From: Sitta carolinensis
Lineage: Eukaryota; Chordata; Aves; Passeriformes; Sittidae
Direction: 5' to 3'
DNA length: 64,000 nucleotides
Assembly: GCA_032173965.1 (NCBI GenBank)
Contig: CM063285.1
Location: forward strand, 26,509,660 to 26,573,659
Part shown: positions 15,101 to 27,480 of the stretch, one piece after another
Numbering within the stretch: position 1 is the first letter of the stretch
How the letters are laid out: every line of letters starts with the position of its first letter
Program-made: the position numbers and the translations under genes
The notes under the pieces: model-generated
Databases searched by the model: none
Seen by the model: only the letters and a program-made list of their open reading frames with translations
Told to the model about the DNA's origin: nothing

Positions 15101-16500
15101 TTGCACTGGGTAACTGGATCCTCTGTGTTTTTGCACAAAATGTTAGATAATGGACACACAGATATTTTGAGTTCCCTGAATATACTTAGGGATCGTAACA
15201 GAAAATTTTAGTACTAATTACTTTGCTCCTATTTTACATTACTTTGTGTCTTGTCTAACTCCATTTCACTGAGCTGTAGCTTGTGTGTACATGTATTGTT
15301 CACACAATGCAGTCACATTAAAATTGAATGTAGTCACATTAAAAAATGTGGATCTAAGTACAGAGATTGTATAATTCATCTCCGTTCATCCTTTTCATTA
15401 TTTGAGTTTTCAAAGGATCAAAATTGTATATTTACATAAAAATAAATGTCTCCCTAGTCATCCCAGGAACAGCAATATCCTTACTGATGTTCAGCTATCT
15501 CTGTCTTTAATTTCTGATGCTTCAATAAATTCCTTATTCTGCAGGAAAAAAAAATAAAGGACAGTTAGCAACTTAAACCTCAAAATAGTTGAGGAAGGTG
15601 TCCTTGACTTTTTGTTTTTACATTCAGTTTATCTTTTCATGATCACTTTCTGAAAGCATTCAGTTGTCCAGAGTCCACTGAGTATACATTTGGCTTGATT
15701 GCTTGAGTATTTGCAAAAAGTAAATTTTAAACTGAACATCTGATTATCATATTTTTGGTTTGCCTTCATGCTGGGCTGGTTAGGTACCGTGAATTATATT
15801 ATATCTGGAATTTGATTGCCTGGCATACATTGCTAACATCTATTATAATCAAACACAGTTGGAAATTCAAAGTGAAATGCTTAAGTTAGTCAAATACATG
15901 TGCTATTGCACCAAAGTTAGAGCACAAACTGATTTTAATATTCATAATTCACAATTAAAATTACTCAGAATTATTTGCTAAAGGAATTACTGAATCACTC
16001 TGAATAATGAATAAATTTGAGAAATTAATCACTCTCAAAGAGGGAAAGGCGAAATTCATCAAATTATTTGTTCTGAATTACTTTTGATTTTCAATAATAA
16101 ATCATAATAATGATATAATTAAATCAAATAAAAGGTAAAGAGTTGGCTATATGCTATGAAGATAATACTTGGAATACTCTAAAGGACAGGAGCAGAAGGC
16201 AGAGACTGAGAGAAGAACTACAGAAAATCATAAATATTTCTTTCTCTGAGTTAGCAGTTTAGTGGTTTTAGTAATTATCCCCTGAATTTACTTTTTAGTG
16301 GGCAATGGACCACAGTTTCTAGTCTTGTATACTTCCTACAAATTTTTACCTGATATGTAATCGTTTAGAAATACACACATTATGCACTTTTATTTGAGAG
16401 CCTACAATGAACATGAAGAGATTCCTTTCCCAGAATTGTCTCTCATAGAGTACAGATTAAAAGTATAGTAATGCTGTTACTAAATACTTGCTATCTCTTG
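9131..16500. other. AT-rich gene-free DNA
   Basis: No gene or named repeat recognised over this stretch. Open frames of 60-85 codons (9906-10103, 11532-11940, 12626-12811, 13095-13739 and 15251-15439) occur on both strands, lack domains and overlap one another, as expected by chance. T-rich runs occur at about 14999-15021. A homopolymer A run is listed separately. Confidence 0.72.
12500..12516 (+). repeat. poly(A) run, 17 A
   Basis: An uninterrupted run of 17 A followed by GAAAATTAATT. No retroposed gene body is recognisable immediately upstream, so I call it a plain homopolymer rather than the tail of a processed pseudogene. Confidence 0.85.
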
Positions 16501-16504
16501 TAAT

Positions 16505-16845
16505 ACACTAGAGGTAGCAACCCTGCAGTACCTAAAGAGAGACTGCAAGACAGCTGGAGAGGGATTGTTTACAAGGCCATGTGGTGACAGGATAAGCAGC
16601 CATTGGCTTTAAGCTGAAAGATGGTAGATTTAGATTAGATACCAGGAAGAAAATCTTTAATGTGAGGGTAGTGGAACAGGTTCCCTAGAGAAGTTGTGGA
16701 TGCCCCATCCCTGTAAGTGTTCAAGACCAGGTTGGATGGGGCTTCAAGCAATTTGGATTAGGAGAAAGTATCACTGTCCCTGGCAGAGGTGTTGTAACTA
16801 TATGATTCTTACTGTCCCTTACAACCTAAATCATTCAAATATGTT
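16505..16845 (+). mobile_element. CR1 LINE 3' end, plus strand
   Basis: The 3'-terminal region of a CR1 retrotransposon, here in sense orientation. In order: a block around 16590-16670 containing the GATTTAGATTAGAT and AGGAAGAAA signature; GTGGAACAGGTTCCCTAGAG; TTGTGGATGCCCCATCCCTG; GTTCAAGACCAGGTTGGATG; and the end block GTCCCTTACAACCTAAATCATT. These are the usual CR1 3' landmarks in the usual order. The terminal octamer repeat is missing or decayed, and the element is 5'-truncated. The open frame at 16694-16897 lies on it and is not a host gene. Confidence 0.9.
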
Positions 16846-19800
16846 TGAAAAGTACCTAGTGAAAGAGATCAATTATACATTGTATCATCATCGTTAAACT
16901 TTGCTCTCCAACAGGCTCTAAATTAGACTCATTCACTCCACTGCATAATACTTGTCTACAAATCTCTATTGAACTAAAAACTGTAACTTTTCCACAGCTA
17001 TCTTCAAGAACTAGCTGAACTTTTTTATGGAACATCTGAACAGCTGGCAACTTGGTCACACCAGTGGCTCTGTCAAGTTTATGGATAGAGCCAGAAGGGG
17101 AAAAAAAAAATCGAATATGAATCAACTAATTTTTAGCTGACAATGTGATGGTTATCCAAAAACGTAATGCTTTAAAGCAACCCATGCTCATTAAACTGAG
17201 CCTACACAAATGATAAGTTAATCATCAATAAAAATTTTGTACAGCATCCGGTAGAGTTATTCAGTCAGGAGGTTGTCTTTGTTATAGAGTATGAAAGATA
17301 TGGGAATCTTCTCCTAGGATATTAGGATGAAGCAGCACCAGCACATTTGCAAGTATTTGGTATGAAAATGGCATTCCTTCAAACACATTAGAAAGCACAT
17401 TCAGCACAACACTCTTGAGCTGTCTGATTCTTATTAATGTTAATAGGAGCTGTGCGGCTGCAACCCAGCAGACTTAAGTAAATTTTTGCCCCTTCCTGTT
17501 CACATCTGCACATCACATGCCTGTGCAGTGTATTCTGACTACTAGACTAGTTTGTGACAGGTGATACAATATCAGATGTTTGCACAACATTAAATGTCTG
17601 AATCATGGTAAAGACCTCATGGAATGAAATTTTTTAAGAGTCTTTAGGAAACATAAACCAAGGATGATGCAATGTAAGAGAAACATTCCCAATAAATGTG
17701 GAGTGTTGTACTTTTAAGAAAAGTCATTATTTGAGGCAGTGAGTATAAATGGTACCTAGGCCCCCTGTCTAGAGAAAAAGGCTCAGGCTAGGATGATCTT
17801 CCCTAGCACAGTGCCACTTTAGATAAATCATTTCACTTTCTCTGTTCTGGTTTCAGTAGTAGTGAAACAGAAACAGTTAAACTCTCCTCTTCACTATATT
17901 GTTCATCAGAAAACAATATAAAATAAGTATTATTTATCCCTAGCTCAACTGAATGTTTGTGTCCACTGATGTGATAGCCTAAGATCAAAAAATCGGATAT
18001 ATTTAATATCTAATATACAGAATCATTGTTCAGCTATATTCAGAAGTCAAACTTCTCCTAAACAAATTCATACACAGTGAGCACAGAGCTAGGTTTTAAA
18101 ATATAGTTGAAATAAACAGTATAAGCCAGATATTTTTCTGATTAGTGAACAGAACCTTGCCCAGGAGCTTTTATGTAATGCTATAAATCTGCTATAGAAA
18201 AACTTCATCCATAGAATAGCACTTTGATCTATCAGCTTTCATTATTCCTCCTTTGTTAAACTACTTCATCTTCCAAACTAATTTACACAAATTTTTAACT
18301 GCTTCTTAAACTGCATGGATAGCTATAGCTATTGTTTACATGGGAAATTTACAGTGATGAGGCAACTATACCCAAATTCTTCCTAGCAGGTCATATGATT
18401 GCCAAATGCTTTCTTTTATTTTTTTCCAAAAATTGGATAGATTCAGAAATGTAGCATTGTATCTGATGTGGTATTACTGACTCTTAGATGGGCAGAGCAA
18501 GATTTGTGTGATTTAGGATATCATCAATGTATACAGCATCATGAAGCAAGCTTGAAAAAACCTGTAAACTTAGAGCACTGGATACTCCTGCAGAATCCAT
18601 GACCCTAAATGAAGTTCTTAGGGTCTGGTTGCATCTTATAAGTCAAGTTATGTGGTCAGATGGGACTTACCAACATCTTTGTTATGGGTATGGAACTCTC
18701 TATCCTCTACTAATGACATGCTTGAAAGAGATGTGTTTGCCTCATGTACATAACGTGTATTGTATGATATTTTTCCCTCTACAAACTTGCTGTCCAGAAT
18801 TGACTGATAAACCTAAGCAGCTGTGAAGTACTTTTTTTAGGAATAAAAGAATTTATTCCTATTCAAGTGTAGAGAAATTTTCTCATATAACCCTGACTTC
18901 CACACATATGCCCTCATCAAACGGGCAAAATTCAAACTAAAACTATGCTCAGCAATGTCATTTCATTTTGCTTGTGAAAAGAGAACTTTAGACTACTAGA
19001 GTCTCATAAATTTGAAAAGTAGCACTGAATTACAACTTATATTCATTTGCCTACATTCCACTTCTATTTTTATTTTATTTTTATGTGGTATTAGTTATCA
19101 GAGTAAGGTCTCATTAGGATAGTTAGGATATGCTTAGACTTCCCACTTTCTGAACTCATTGCAAGGAAATATAATTTATTGTAATACACTTGATATTTAG
19201 TATCAAGTTTCGTGCATCAAGCCCACCCTTTAATTGCCTGGGGAATATATTTTAAGAAGCAAATTAAACACCTTTAAAAGGTTCTATCTTTACAGTAACC
19301 TACCCATCACAGCCACCTTTACTAGAGTAAAATGTGTTAAAATAAATTTTGCAAATTTTTAAATATATATGCAGACCTCCTACTGTCCTACTAACCCAAA
19401 AAATCATTGAAGATAATTTGAACTAAAAGCCTCAGAAACTTAATCTTATGCCAATGAAACGTGTTCTCACATTGTTAGACCCAAACTGTGAATTCTCAAA
19501 AAGATAGCTAAAAAAAGTATCCAAATACGTCTTCTACTCTGAAACCCAGTTATATAAGAGGGTATGTTAGGAAATAACAAAGTATTTTGGCCCTGAGCCT
19601 GTGTACATCATGTTCTGTTGCCTGTATAGCATTTTCCCATCTCCATCTCCACCCATTTTAAAGATCTGATTACATTTTGAAGCAGCATCTTCATTTAAGG
19701 TCAAGAAAAATCTCTAACATGTTAATCAAAGTGAATACTTATGGTCATATCTCAATTCTGACATTTAAAAGAAACTTCATGCAAATGAGATATGTGACTG

Positions 19801-20330
19801 TATTGCTAAAGAAGGTTATCAAATACTGAATACAGAAACAAAATGAAACTCATTATATTGACTGAAGTCCTTCGTGTGTACCCTCTAAAGTGAAAATTAG
19901 ACTTAGATTTGTAAACTTTGAAGCTTAATTACCCTTGGGTATATGCTCCTTAGTGCATCCTGATGTCTCCATTACTTAAAAATTAAAAGTATAACATTAA
20001 ACAAAATTTCCTGCTTTGCATTTTCTGTTCTTGTAGACTCAGAAGTGAAGGACTCACAAGTTGAACAAATTTCTCTGATAACCCTGAAGATTACCTTTTA
20101 AAATAATGAAAAAAAAGCTACATTATTTTAAGATGGGTTCCTTTTTGATATTTGGCTTTTCTACTTTTGTCTAATCTGATTTTATTAAAAAGCAATATAT
20201 TCTTTAATTCACAGGCCACCTCTTTCAATAAATACTTAATCAAATATGAAAGCTAACTTTCTTATTTCAAAAATGAATAGGTACTGAAAATGAAAAGTTA
20301 TTTGTAGTAGTCAAAAAAGGGCCACATCAG
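16846..20330. other. AT-rich gene-free DNA
   Basis: No gene or recognisable repeat. Open frames of 75-89 codons (16856-17125 minus, 18599-18826 plus) have no domain and no supporting context. Confidence 0.72.
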
Positions 20331-20334
20331 TGAG

Positions 20335-20915
20335 GTGGTGCTATACATGGATTACAACTTTGCATTGTGGAGAAATACACTCGATGCAGGTAGCTCAGTG
20401 CTCAGCAGCAGCAAGGGATGCAGATTGAGCTGTGGGTGGCAGGAGCTGGGGGCAGGAGGCCATGCTCTGGTACCATGTCTGTACAGAGCCAAGGGCCTGG
20501 GGACCCAGCTGGGTGACCAGACCCCGAGAGACACAGCGGGAGCCTGCCTCTCAAACTTGTGCTGCCTTAGACCATAAGGGTAGAAAAGCTCAGGTTTCTT
20601 TTTGTTTGTTGTCCATCCTCAGAAGCACCCAGATCAAGCTGTTGGTTTTTGTTGAACCATAATTAATTTCAAGGATCAAGAGGTTTGAGACTCTGCTCTG
20701 GGAAACCTGAGGTTGAATCCATAAGGAAACCTGGTCTGACAGTGAATGTGGGGCAGAACTCGCTCTACAAGGCTCTTAAAAGCGATTACTCTTCTTTATG
20801 TACTGTGAGTCAGACACACAGGAAAAACATTGACGAAATATTCTCAAGAGGTCAAAACAACAAATTCTTTACTGACATCTTCAGAGAATCAGAGCATTTG
20901 GCAAAAGTTTAGCTC
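20335..20915. other. Unclassified GC-rich patch, possible decayed retroviral sequence
   Basis: Base composition shifts abruptly from AT-rich DNA to GC-rich sequence, strongest at about 20390-20570, then becomes mixed to about 20915. Overlapping open frames occur on both strands (20335-20577, 20432-20662, 20352-20534, 20685-20912), an expected effect of high GC. I could not match it to CR1 or to the LTR types seen elsewhere in the window. A degraded endogenous retrovirus fragment is the likeliest explanation given the neighbourhood, but an unrelated unique sequence is possible. Confidence 0.4.
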
Positions 20916-22995
20916 AGCATTCAGTCAACATAAAACATTCCACAAAGCATTAACTTAGCCCATTCAGCTTAGCAAACCCAAAGCTCATCCAATTTTAAAT
21001 TACTCAAAACTCTGAGAAGAGGGAATTGGAAGAAGACGAAAGAGTGAAAAGATACAGATAGGTACAAATTCTGGTCTTAGCAATGACAGCGCATTTGATC
21101 TTTGATAAGACTGACCAAATTTCTGCTGTTAAAAGTTTGCAAAGTCTTGTATCTTCAGCGAGATGATTGATAAGAATATTCCTGTATCCGTTTTCTGTTG
21201 TCTAATCTTGCAGAAGACCTCCTGATGAATTCTTGTCTCTCACAGGTGTCAGTGGTGACAAACAACATGTAACAGCTCATAGATATACTCAGTAGCAGAA
21301 ATATTTCCCGTGTCTGGAACCCAAACCCATTTCAGATAGAAAAGAAAATAATATAAACCAAATAGATAAATGCTCTTGTTCAGGCACCTAATAGAAGACT
21401 TTAACTAATTAAAAATCCTTAATAATCCTCATTTCTCAGGCCAATATACTCAGTCATGTACTGTTCCTTTTAGCACAGAGCTGTCTCTCTGGTGTTTTTA
21501 TATGGGCCAAAGAACTACATTGAAGACTCCTACATAAAACAGTGAATTCAACTAAAACTTAAGATCAAGTCTTTTTCACTTGTTATCTCAAATTATATAA
21601 TTTTTCACTTGTTCTGAAGGTCCTATCAACAGGTAATAACAAAGGTCGCATTTTTTTCTAATTAAATTATGCTTAATCTACTTCAAAGCCAGTTGTTTTT
21701 AACTATGGTCATATTATCAGCAGTCAGTTATACTAGGTGTTTGGTATTCTATCTTATACAGGAACAATAGAAAACACAGATTCAAATAAGATTAGTGTCA
21801 GTTTCTTAAGAGCATTTACTCTAAACATATTTTTCTATTTTCTTGATGAATCATAGCTTTTAAATTAGAAGTCTTTTACTTCTTCAGAAATACAAAATAT
21901 TATTTCTTAACAGTATGGTTGTGATGGCTGGAATAGGAGCCAGCTCACAAAGAGAAGTTGACAGAAACTGTTACCCTGTAGGGCCATCAGAGGGTTCTGC
22001 CTTAAATGTTAAGTCTTTCTTTCATATACACACACAGATATTATACAGAATTGGAGATTGTGAATGTGTATACACTGGATTATAACTTATCAAATTATAT
22101 ACATTTTTAGTTGTTGTTGTTGGACCAAAGGAATTAACTTGTGTTAAGATATATAAAAATGGACTGTTGAAAAAATAACAAAACCTATTTACCAGTAGAT
22201 TTACACTTAAATCTCAACACAAAACCTATTAACATGAGCAGGATGAGAGGAAGTTAACAAATGTTTTATAAAGACATTGCACTGAACACATAAAAAAATA
22301 GGAAAGTCATCAAAAAAAGAACCCCAGTATCATTAATAATAGATCTTTCTAGTAATGTAAGCAAAAAATATTTTTATTTATACTGAAAAACCTACAGCAG
22401 TCTATTTTTTCCACTATCACAGAGCTTAAGAGAAAATACATGCTATTATAATCCTAATTCTAAAACAAGAAAAATTTGTATAAGGCAAAATATAAAGAAC
22501 ATCACTAAAAAAAAAAATAAGTTTCCAGAAGTCACTGATCTTCCTCTGGATGAATCTGATTTGCTCATCTGTAAATTTATAATACAAAAACAATTCCTAT
22601 GATTTTCAAAATTCATTAAAAGATAACTAGCAATTTCCAAGGGTGTTTATCTATTTTCCCATTTTTTTCAGACAAAGAAGCAACTGATAAAGCCATTACA
22701 GATATGATGGAGAAAGTTAATTTAGAAGACAAAGTCACTGGCAGACACAGATGGAGGCTTTAAGTCACTATTACACAGATGGCTAAATATTACACAATCT
22801 AAACAGTATACACTTGTCCTCACCAACTCTACAAACTGATAAACATATTCATCATATATAGATGATAGAAAAGTGGGCCAATACTCCCATTTCAGTCAAT
22901 ATCTAGATTGATGTAAACTCCTGGCTCTGATTAAGTACCTGAAGTATTTCATCACTAGCACCCTTTTCTTTTTAACTGCCAAAAGCCTCATATAA
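20916..22995. other. AT-rich gene-free DNA
   Basis: No gene recognised. A short, more balanced segment around 21920-22020 may be old repeat but has no landmark I can name. The 64-codon minus-strand frame at 22446-22640 has hydrophobic runs caused by AT-rich codons and is treated as chance. Confidence 0.7.
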
Positions 22996-22999
22996 CCTT

Positions 23000-23064
23000 A
23001 GACATCATGATTTACAGTTTTAGAGGGTTTTTTGATAGGTCATCATTCTGTGATTCTGTGAAAA
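23000..23064 (+). mobile_element. Possible CR1 3' tail remnant
   Basis: The stretch ends in two copies of ATTCTGTG, the octamer that terminates CR1 elements, preceded by a weakly CR1-like block (TTAGAGGG and TAGGTCATC). Only the tail octamers are convincing. It sits about 65 bases upstream of the LTR fragment that follows. Confidence 0.45.
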
Positions 23065-23127
23065 GTCTACAAACCTGATCAAACCTTATAGTAAAGGCAG
23101 AAATATCTAATGTTTTTATCTGAATTT

Positions 23128-23455
23128 ACTGTGTACATCCCATTTTGGGCTGGGATTTTGGCTGGCAAGTTTTGTTCACAGTAGCTAGCATGGGAGTATG
23201 TGTTGGATTTGTGCTAAAAAGAGTGTTGATAAAGCAGGGATGTTTAATTATTGCTGTGTGTGCACAGAGTCAAGGCCTTTTATACTTTTCGTACCACCCC
23301 ACCAGCAAGGAGGCTGGGCATGCACAAGAAATTGGGACTGGGCACAGCTGGGACAGCTGATCCCCACTGACCAAAGGGATGTTCCAGACCACATGACATG
23401 GTGCTCAGTAATGAACACGGAGGAAAAAAAGGAAAAGACGTGGGAAGGACACAAC
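23128..23455 (+). mobile_element. Truncated avian ERV LTR (5' U3 part)
   Basis: An LTR fragment of a type I recall from bird genomes (ERVL-like; family assignment is inference). Landmarks in order: TTTTGGCTGGCAAGTTTTGT, CAGTAGCTAGCATGG, GTGTTGATAAAGCAGGGATG, GTCAAGGCCTTT, GCAAGGAGGCTGGGCATGC, GGGCACAGCTGGGACAGCTG, CTGACCAAAGGGATGTTCCA. The element at 58320-58666 follows the same order. The 3' half, including the polyA signal and U5, is absent: the sequence stops being LTR-like where a pentanucleotide repeat begins. Small overlapping frames at 23145-23607 are incidental. No internal retroviral genes are seen. Confidence 0.72.
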
Positions 23456-23508
23456 ACAACATGATATGACATGACATGACACAACATGACATAACACAAC
23501 ACACAACA
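23450..23508 (+). repeat. Degenerate pentanucleotide tandem repeat (ACATG/ACAAC)
   Basis: About 59 bases built from five-base units of the forms ACATG, ACAAC and ATATG, with some drift. It abuts the 3' edge of the truncated LTR. The repeated Cys-Val-Met-Ser patterns in minus-strand frames across it come from the repeat and are not a protein. Confidence 0.88.
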
Positions 23509-24490
23509 TTTAAAGATGATAAATCTCAATTTATCATTTTCCTGGAGATGACTAAACACCTGTCTGAAAATAGGGAATGAATTCCTTATTTTGCTACATT
23601 TGCACATGTGGTTTTTGCTTTACCAAATAATTGACTTCATCTCACCCCATAAGTTTGTTGCATTTTCACCCTTTCAGTTATCTCCCCAATTCCCCAGGCA
23701 GAGTAGCTGTATTGTGCACAGCTGCCAGATGGGGTAAACTGGAACACCAGAAAAATTATGAATTTGCTTACTATTTTTATACAAATGGTAATAACAAGCT
23801 GTATTAGCAATAGTCAAAAATATTAATAGCTTTGAAAATAACAAGAGGAAGGTCAGATTTGGTTCTATCCAATGACAAAATCCTCATTTGATGTTATTTT
23901 TAAAAAATTAAAGTAAGCCTGTAAGAAAGCAAGCAATAATGAGTCAGATCTCAAGTAATTAAACTGTACTATCCATGCACACAGCTGAGAAAATGACATG
24001 TTGGGATATTTTATAGTTTCAATTTTTATAGTTGGATATGGAATCCATACATTTTAATATGGAAACAACAGTTTCATATAAATAATTGATTCATAAAAAA
24101 TTATTTTATACACTAGAGCCATACAAGAAGAGAGGTGAAGTAAATGGATTTCCAAAAAGACCTGGCTGCAGCTGCACAGGTTTATATTGTCTAGCAAAAT
24201 GATTGTTTAAAAAACTGTGAAGTACCTTGGAGTACACTCTTACCCAAGAAGGTAAGATTTGGTAGAAAGAGCATCATGTTTGAAATGTTTTTGTTTTCAT
24301 ATTTTTTTCCTGTGTGTAAAATAAAATAATATTTCATCTGAGCAGCACATCTGACATAAATACCATTTTACACCAATGATGAACAACCTTGCTACTTAGG
24401 AGCTAAATAGACTTTTCTTAATCGCTACAAGAGATATACGATATTCACCTCAAACTTATTCCAAGATAATTAGAGGAACTGGTTCAACTG
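23509..24490. other. AT-rich gene-free DNA
   Basis: No gene, RNA gene or named repeat recognised between the pentanucleotide repeat and the minus-strand CR1. Confidence 0.72.
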
Positions 24491-24493
24491 GTT

Positions 24494-25193
24494 CATAGAA
24501 TCATCATAGAAACATCAAAGGGCTTGCACTGAAGGAGACCCTGAAAAACATCTAGTTCCAACCCCCCTACCATGGTCAGGGTCACCTTCCATTAGACCAA
24601 GATGCTCAAAGCCTCATCCAGCTTGGCCTCAAACACTTCCGGGTTTGGTTATCCACAGCTTCTCTGGGCAGCATGCTTCCTGCAGCCTTCTCTTCTTCAG
24701 GCTAAAAAATCCTAATTCTCTTCACCTTCCTTCATAGCAGAGGTGCTCCATCCCTCTAACCATCTTCATGGCCCTTTTTTGGACTTCTTCCAACAGGTCA
24801 ATGTTCTTCCTGTGCTGAGTACCCCAGAGCTGGATGAGGCAGTGCAGGCAGGTTCAGAAAAGTGGGGCAGAATCATTTCCCTTGCCCTGTAGGTCACACC
24901 TCTTTTTATGCAGCCCAGGTTCAGTTTTCTAGGCTACAAGCACACATCGTCTGCTCACATCCATTGCCTTCTCATTCACCAGCATCCCCCAAGTCCTTCT
25001 CAGCTGGGTTGCTCTTCATCAGTTCATCCTCCAGCCTGTGTTGTCACAGCCCAGGTGAAGCACCTTACACTTGGCCCTATTAAACCTCATGAGGTTCCCA
25101 AGGGCCCTCTTCTTGAGCTTGTCCAGGTCCCTCCAGATGACATCCTGTCCTTCAGGACTGTCAACCACACCACTGCAAACACTAAGAGTAACA
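24494..25193 (-). mobile_element. CR1 LINE 3' region, minus strand (about 700 bp)
   Basis: The largest CR1 copy in the window, reading on the minus strand. On the plus strand it begins with the tail (CATAGAATCATCATAGAA), then CATCTAGTTCCAACCCCCCT, GGTCACCTTCCATTAGACCA, CATCCAGCTTGGCCTCAAAC, a block near 24720-24800 (CTCCATCCCTCTAACCATC, GGCCCTTTTTTGGAC), CCCCAGAGCTGGATGAGGCA, and a far part (GAAGCACCTTACACTTGGCC, TTGAGCTTGTCCAGGTCCCT). This order fits the end of the reverse-transcriptase frame plus the 3' UTR. It is 5'-truncated and carries stops, so it is inactive. Plus-strand frames at 24862-25207 are antisense shadows of CR1. Confidence 0.93.
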
Positions 25194-26464
25194 GTTTCTG
25201 TCTATAAGATTTTTTTTTTTTGGTACTAGGTAGCATCTGTCCTTCATGATTTAAAACAAAAGAAAAGCAAAAATGACAGACTTTATTAGATTTAATTAGT
25301 TGTGCTCCATTGCTACTGTCATGTCATAATAGAATTTTCGACAATTTACACTATGACATGTCACTGGAAGTAGACCATCAGCTAGATCTAATGTACTGAA
25401 CACAAAAACAAAGATGAAATTGCATTACAAAATTCTTTAAAATTTTAAGACAAAGCATTTTAGAAAGCAAAAAGGGATGATATAAAGACAAATAATTCCT
25501 GCTCAAGTTTCCAAAATAAGTGTAAAATTTTAAATCCTGACGAGTTTAATGAAAACAGAATTTTTCATTAGGAAAAATTCCTAACTTTCTGACACAAAAA
25601 AATCAAACTGCTCCATTGAGAACTACCTTAATATTGACTCTGCAATCAACAGAGTACATGTTTTTTTACACACAAGGTAACATGCATTAATTAGCTGATG
25701 TAATATTACGACTAACAGATGGGATGCATAAAACAGTGCCAACACCACTTCAGCAGTTCTTATTTAATACATTCACCTTTAGGAAAGTTATGAAGATTCA
25801 AGGATAATGGCATTATCTTTTCCTTTTATGTCTTCAAATGCCTTGCTTTGATACTGATGTTTAACTGTGAGACTGATGTTATTCAGGATATTGCCTTTTT
25901 TCCTTCAGTCTAGTTGACGAATTATGCCTGCAGTATAAAAATATTGGTTACTAACAGCAAAAAAACACATTTTAATATAATACTCTAATTTAAACATATC
26001 TTTCTAAGAACATTACTTTCTTCTTCACATACAATATAAATGTCTGTATAGACTTCAAATCCAAAAGGGAGACTTAAGTGTAAATCTTTAATAGATTGTG
26101 CTTAGTCTACTGCCCCTATAAAAAGTTTCTGATATATTTTAAACAAAAATGCCATGATTTTGGCATTTTGGCAGCAATTGCTGCATTACAGATGGTCAAG
26201 AACATATGTGGTTAAGACAGAATGAAGTGAGTTAACAGAAATGGACTAAAAGCTGTAAATAACTACTTTTCTCAAAAGCTTTAGATAGCAAGTTATCTCC
26301 ATGGATGATTTCCAAACATGTTTGTTGCATTAAAATATTTAGTAGAATAGTTAACGCAAATATTTGAATTTTAGAGAAGTAGAGCTCTGAAAAATGCCTG
26401 TAAAAGCCTTGCAAAGCCTGTCTTCCCTATTGACTACTAGGAAAATCAAATATATAAAATAAAA
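25194..26464. other. AT-rich gene-free DNA
   Basis: No gene recognised. A run of T occurs near 25209-25220 next to the CR1 boundary. The rest is AT-rich with only short chance frames. Confidence 0.72.
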
Positions 26465-27060
26465 CCTGGGGGTATGTTGTGGCTTGTATTTTTTTAATAT
26501 GGTAGTTTATTGTTACTGGTTTCAATGTTGAATGGTTTGTATTGGTGTTCCCCCATGTGTACCCCCAAATTGGTTTATCCCTGAAAGTTGTATCCTCCCC
26601 TAAGCTACCCTTTACTGTAATCCCCTCCCTTTGTTCTAGTCCCTTCCCTATCAATCATGGTTGCCCTGCCCCTTGTTCTGGTGCCTTCCAAGTCAATCCT
26701 ACCTTAAACTAATCCTTCGAGTGTTCCCCATCCATGAGTGTTCCTGTGGGCTCCCTATCCTTGCCACCCCACTGGGACATGTGACCTGTTCTTCCTCACC
26801 TTCTGAAATTTGCCTCAGGCCAGTGCCATGACTCTCCTCACCCTGCCCTGATGCTTCCCCACTGGTTTATGATTTGTACCCACCCCAGAATTGCCACAGT
26901 TTTTAAACCTGCACACAGCAGTGCTGGGGCTCTCCTGTTGTAACCCCTTCAGCTCCAATAAACCTCTCCTGCTGGAACCTCCTACAGAGCCTCCTCCTTC
27001 TCCTTTACCTGACCCCTGACGTGGCTGGCAGACCCTGCCCTGTAGAGCAAGGGGCACTAA
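26465..27060 (+). mobile_element. Probable ERV LTR (solo or 5' LTR)
   Basis: A CT-rich block with LTR features, contrasting sharply with the AT-rich flank at 26460. A TGT start at about 26474, a TATA-like AAACC context at about 26900, and a polyA signal AATAAA at 26957-26962 inside CTCCAATAAACCTCTCCTG fit U3-R-U5 order in plus orientation. A GGGGCA at 27051-27056 could be the 3' end. I found no matching target-site duplication and no clear primer-binding site, so the exact limits and the class (K-, L- or type-1-like) are uncertain. Minus-strand frames here are antisense to the LTR. Confidence 0.6.
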
Positions 27061-27467
27061 AGGTTCAGCCCTTGGTAAAACCCCGAACCACGGCTGATCC
27101 CCACACCTGGTGCAGCACCGGTGTCCTCTGAGCTAGCCCGGGCTCCAGTGGGCTGCATCAGGGGTAGACTTCTCCCTCCAAACCTCCACCTGCAGACTAA
27201 ATGTATCCTTTTCCTGGGCTGCATGTTCAAGCCCCAGTTTCCAAACTGACAGAATGTCATCAATGGAGGGTTCCTATCCTTGCTTCCTGCTAACTGGAAA
27301 AGTATCATAGCATCACCAGCCTCTTGCATCCAAACTACAGAATAAGCTGCTTGAATTGCCACTACATTGCAGGCAGCCTTGCTCTTGATGTTAGGAGCGC
27401 AATGCATATGCAAGTCCTTGTATTCTAAATGAGGTATTTTTATTAGCTCCCTTGCTACAACATTCAT
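27057..27467 (-). other. 136-codon open frame of unknown origin, not called as a gene
   Basis: The longest open frame in the window, running toward and ending at the LTR-like block on the opposite strand. The start is an ATG at 27467. Its product shows no signal peptide, membrane helix or domain that I recognise. The C-terminal third is Gly/Ser/Arg-rich because it lies in GC-rich sequence bordering the LTR. It could be retroviral internal sequence in an odd orientation, a unique exon-like relic, or chance. Codon use is not clearly protein-like. I leave it as an uncharacterised open frame. Confidence 0.3.
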
Positions 27468-27480
27468 ATTGATACTTTAA

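Noticed and set aside
23248..23607. 119-codon minus-strand Cys/Val/Ser-repeat frame
   Set aside because: It crosses an LTR antisense and the pentanucleotide repeat; the periodic residues come from the repeat.
24862..25207. Pro/Ser/His-rich plus-strand frames
   Set aside because: They are antisense to a CR1 3' region.
27108..27125. Retroviral primer-binding site (TGGTGCAGCACCGG-like) after the 26.5-kb LTR
   Set aside because: The complement does not resemble the 3' end of a tRNA I can identify, and its distance from the likely LTR end is too large.
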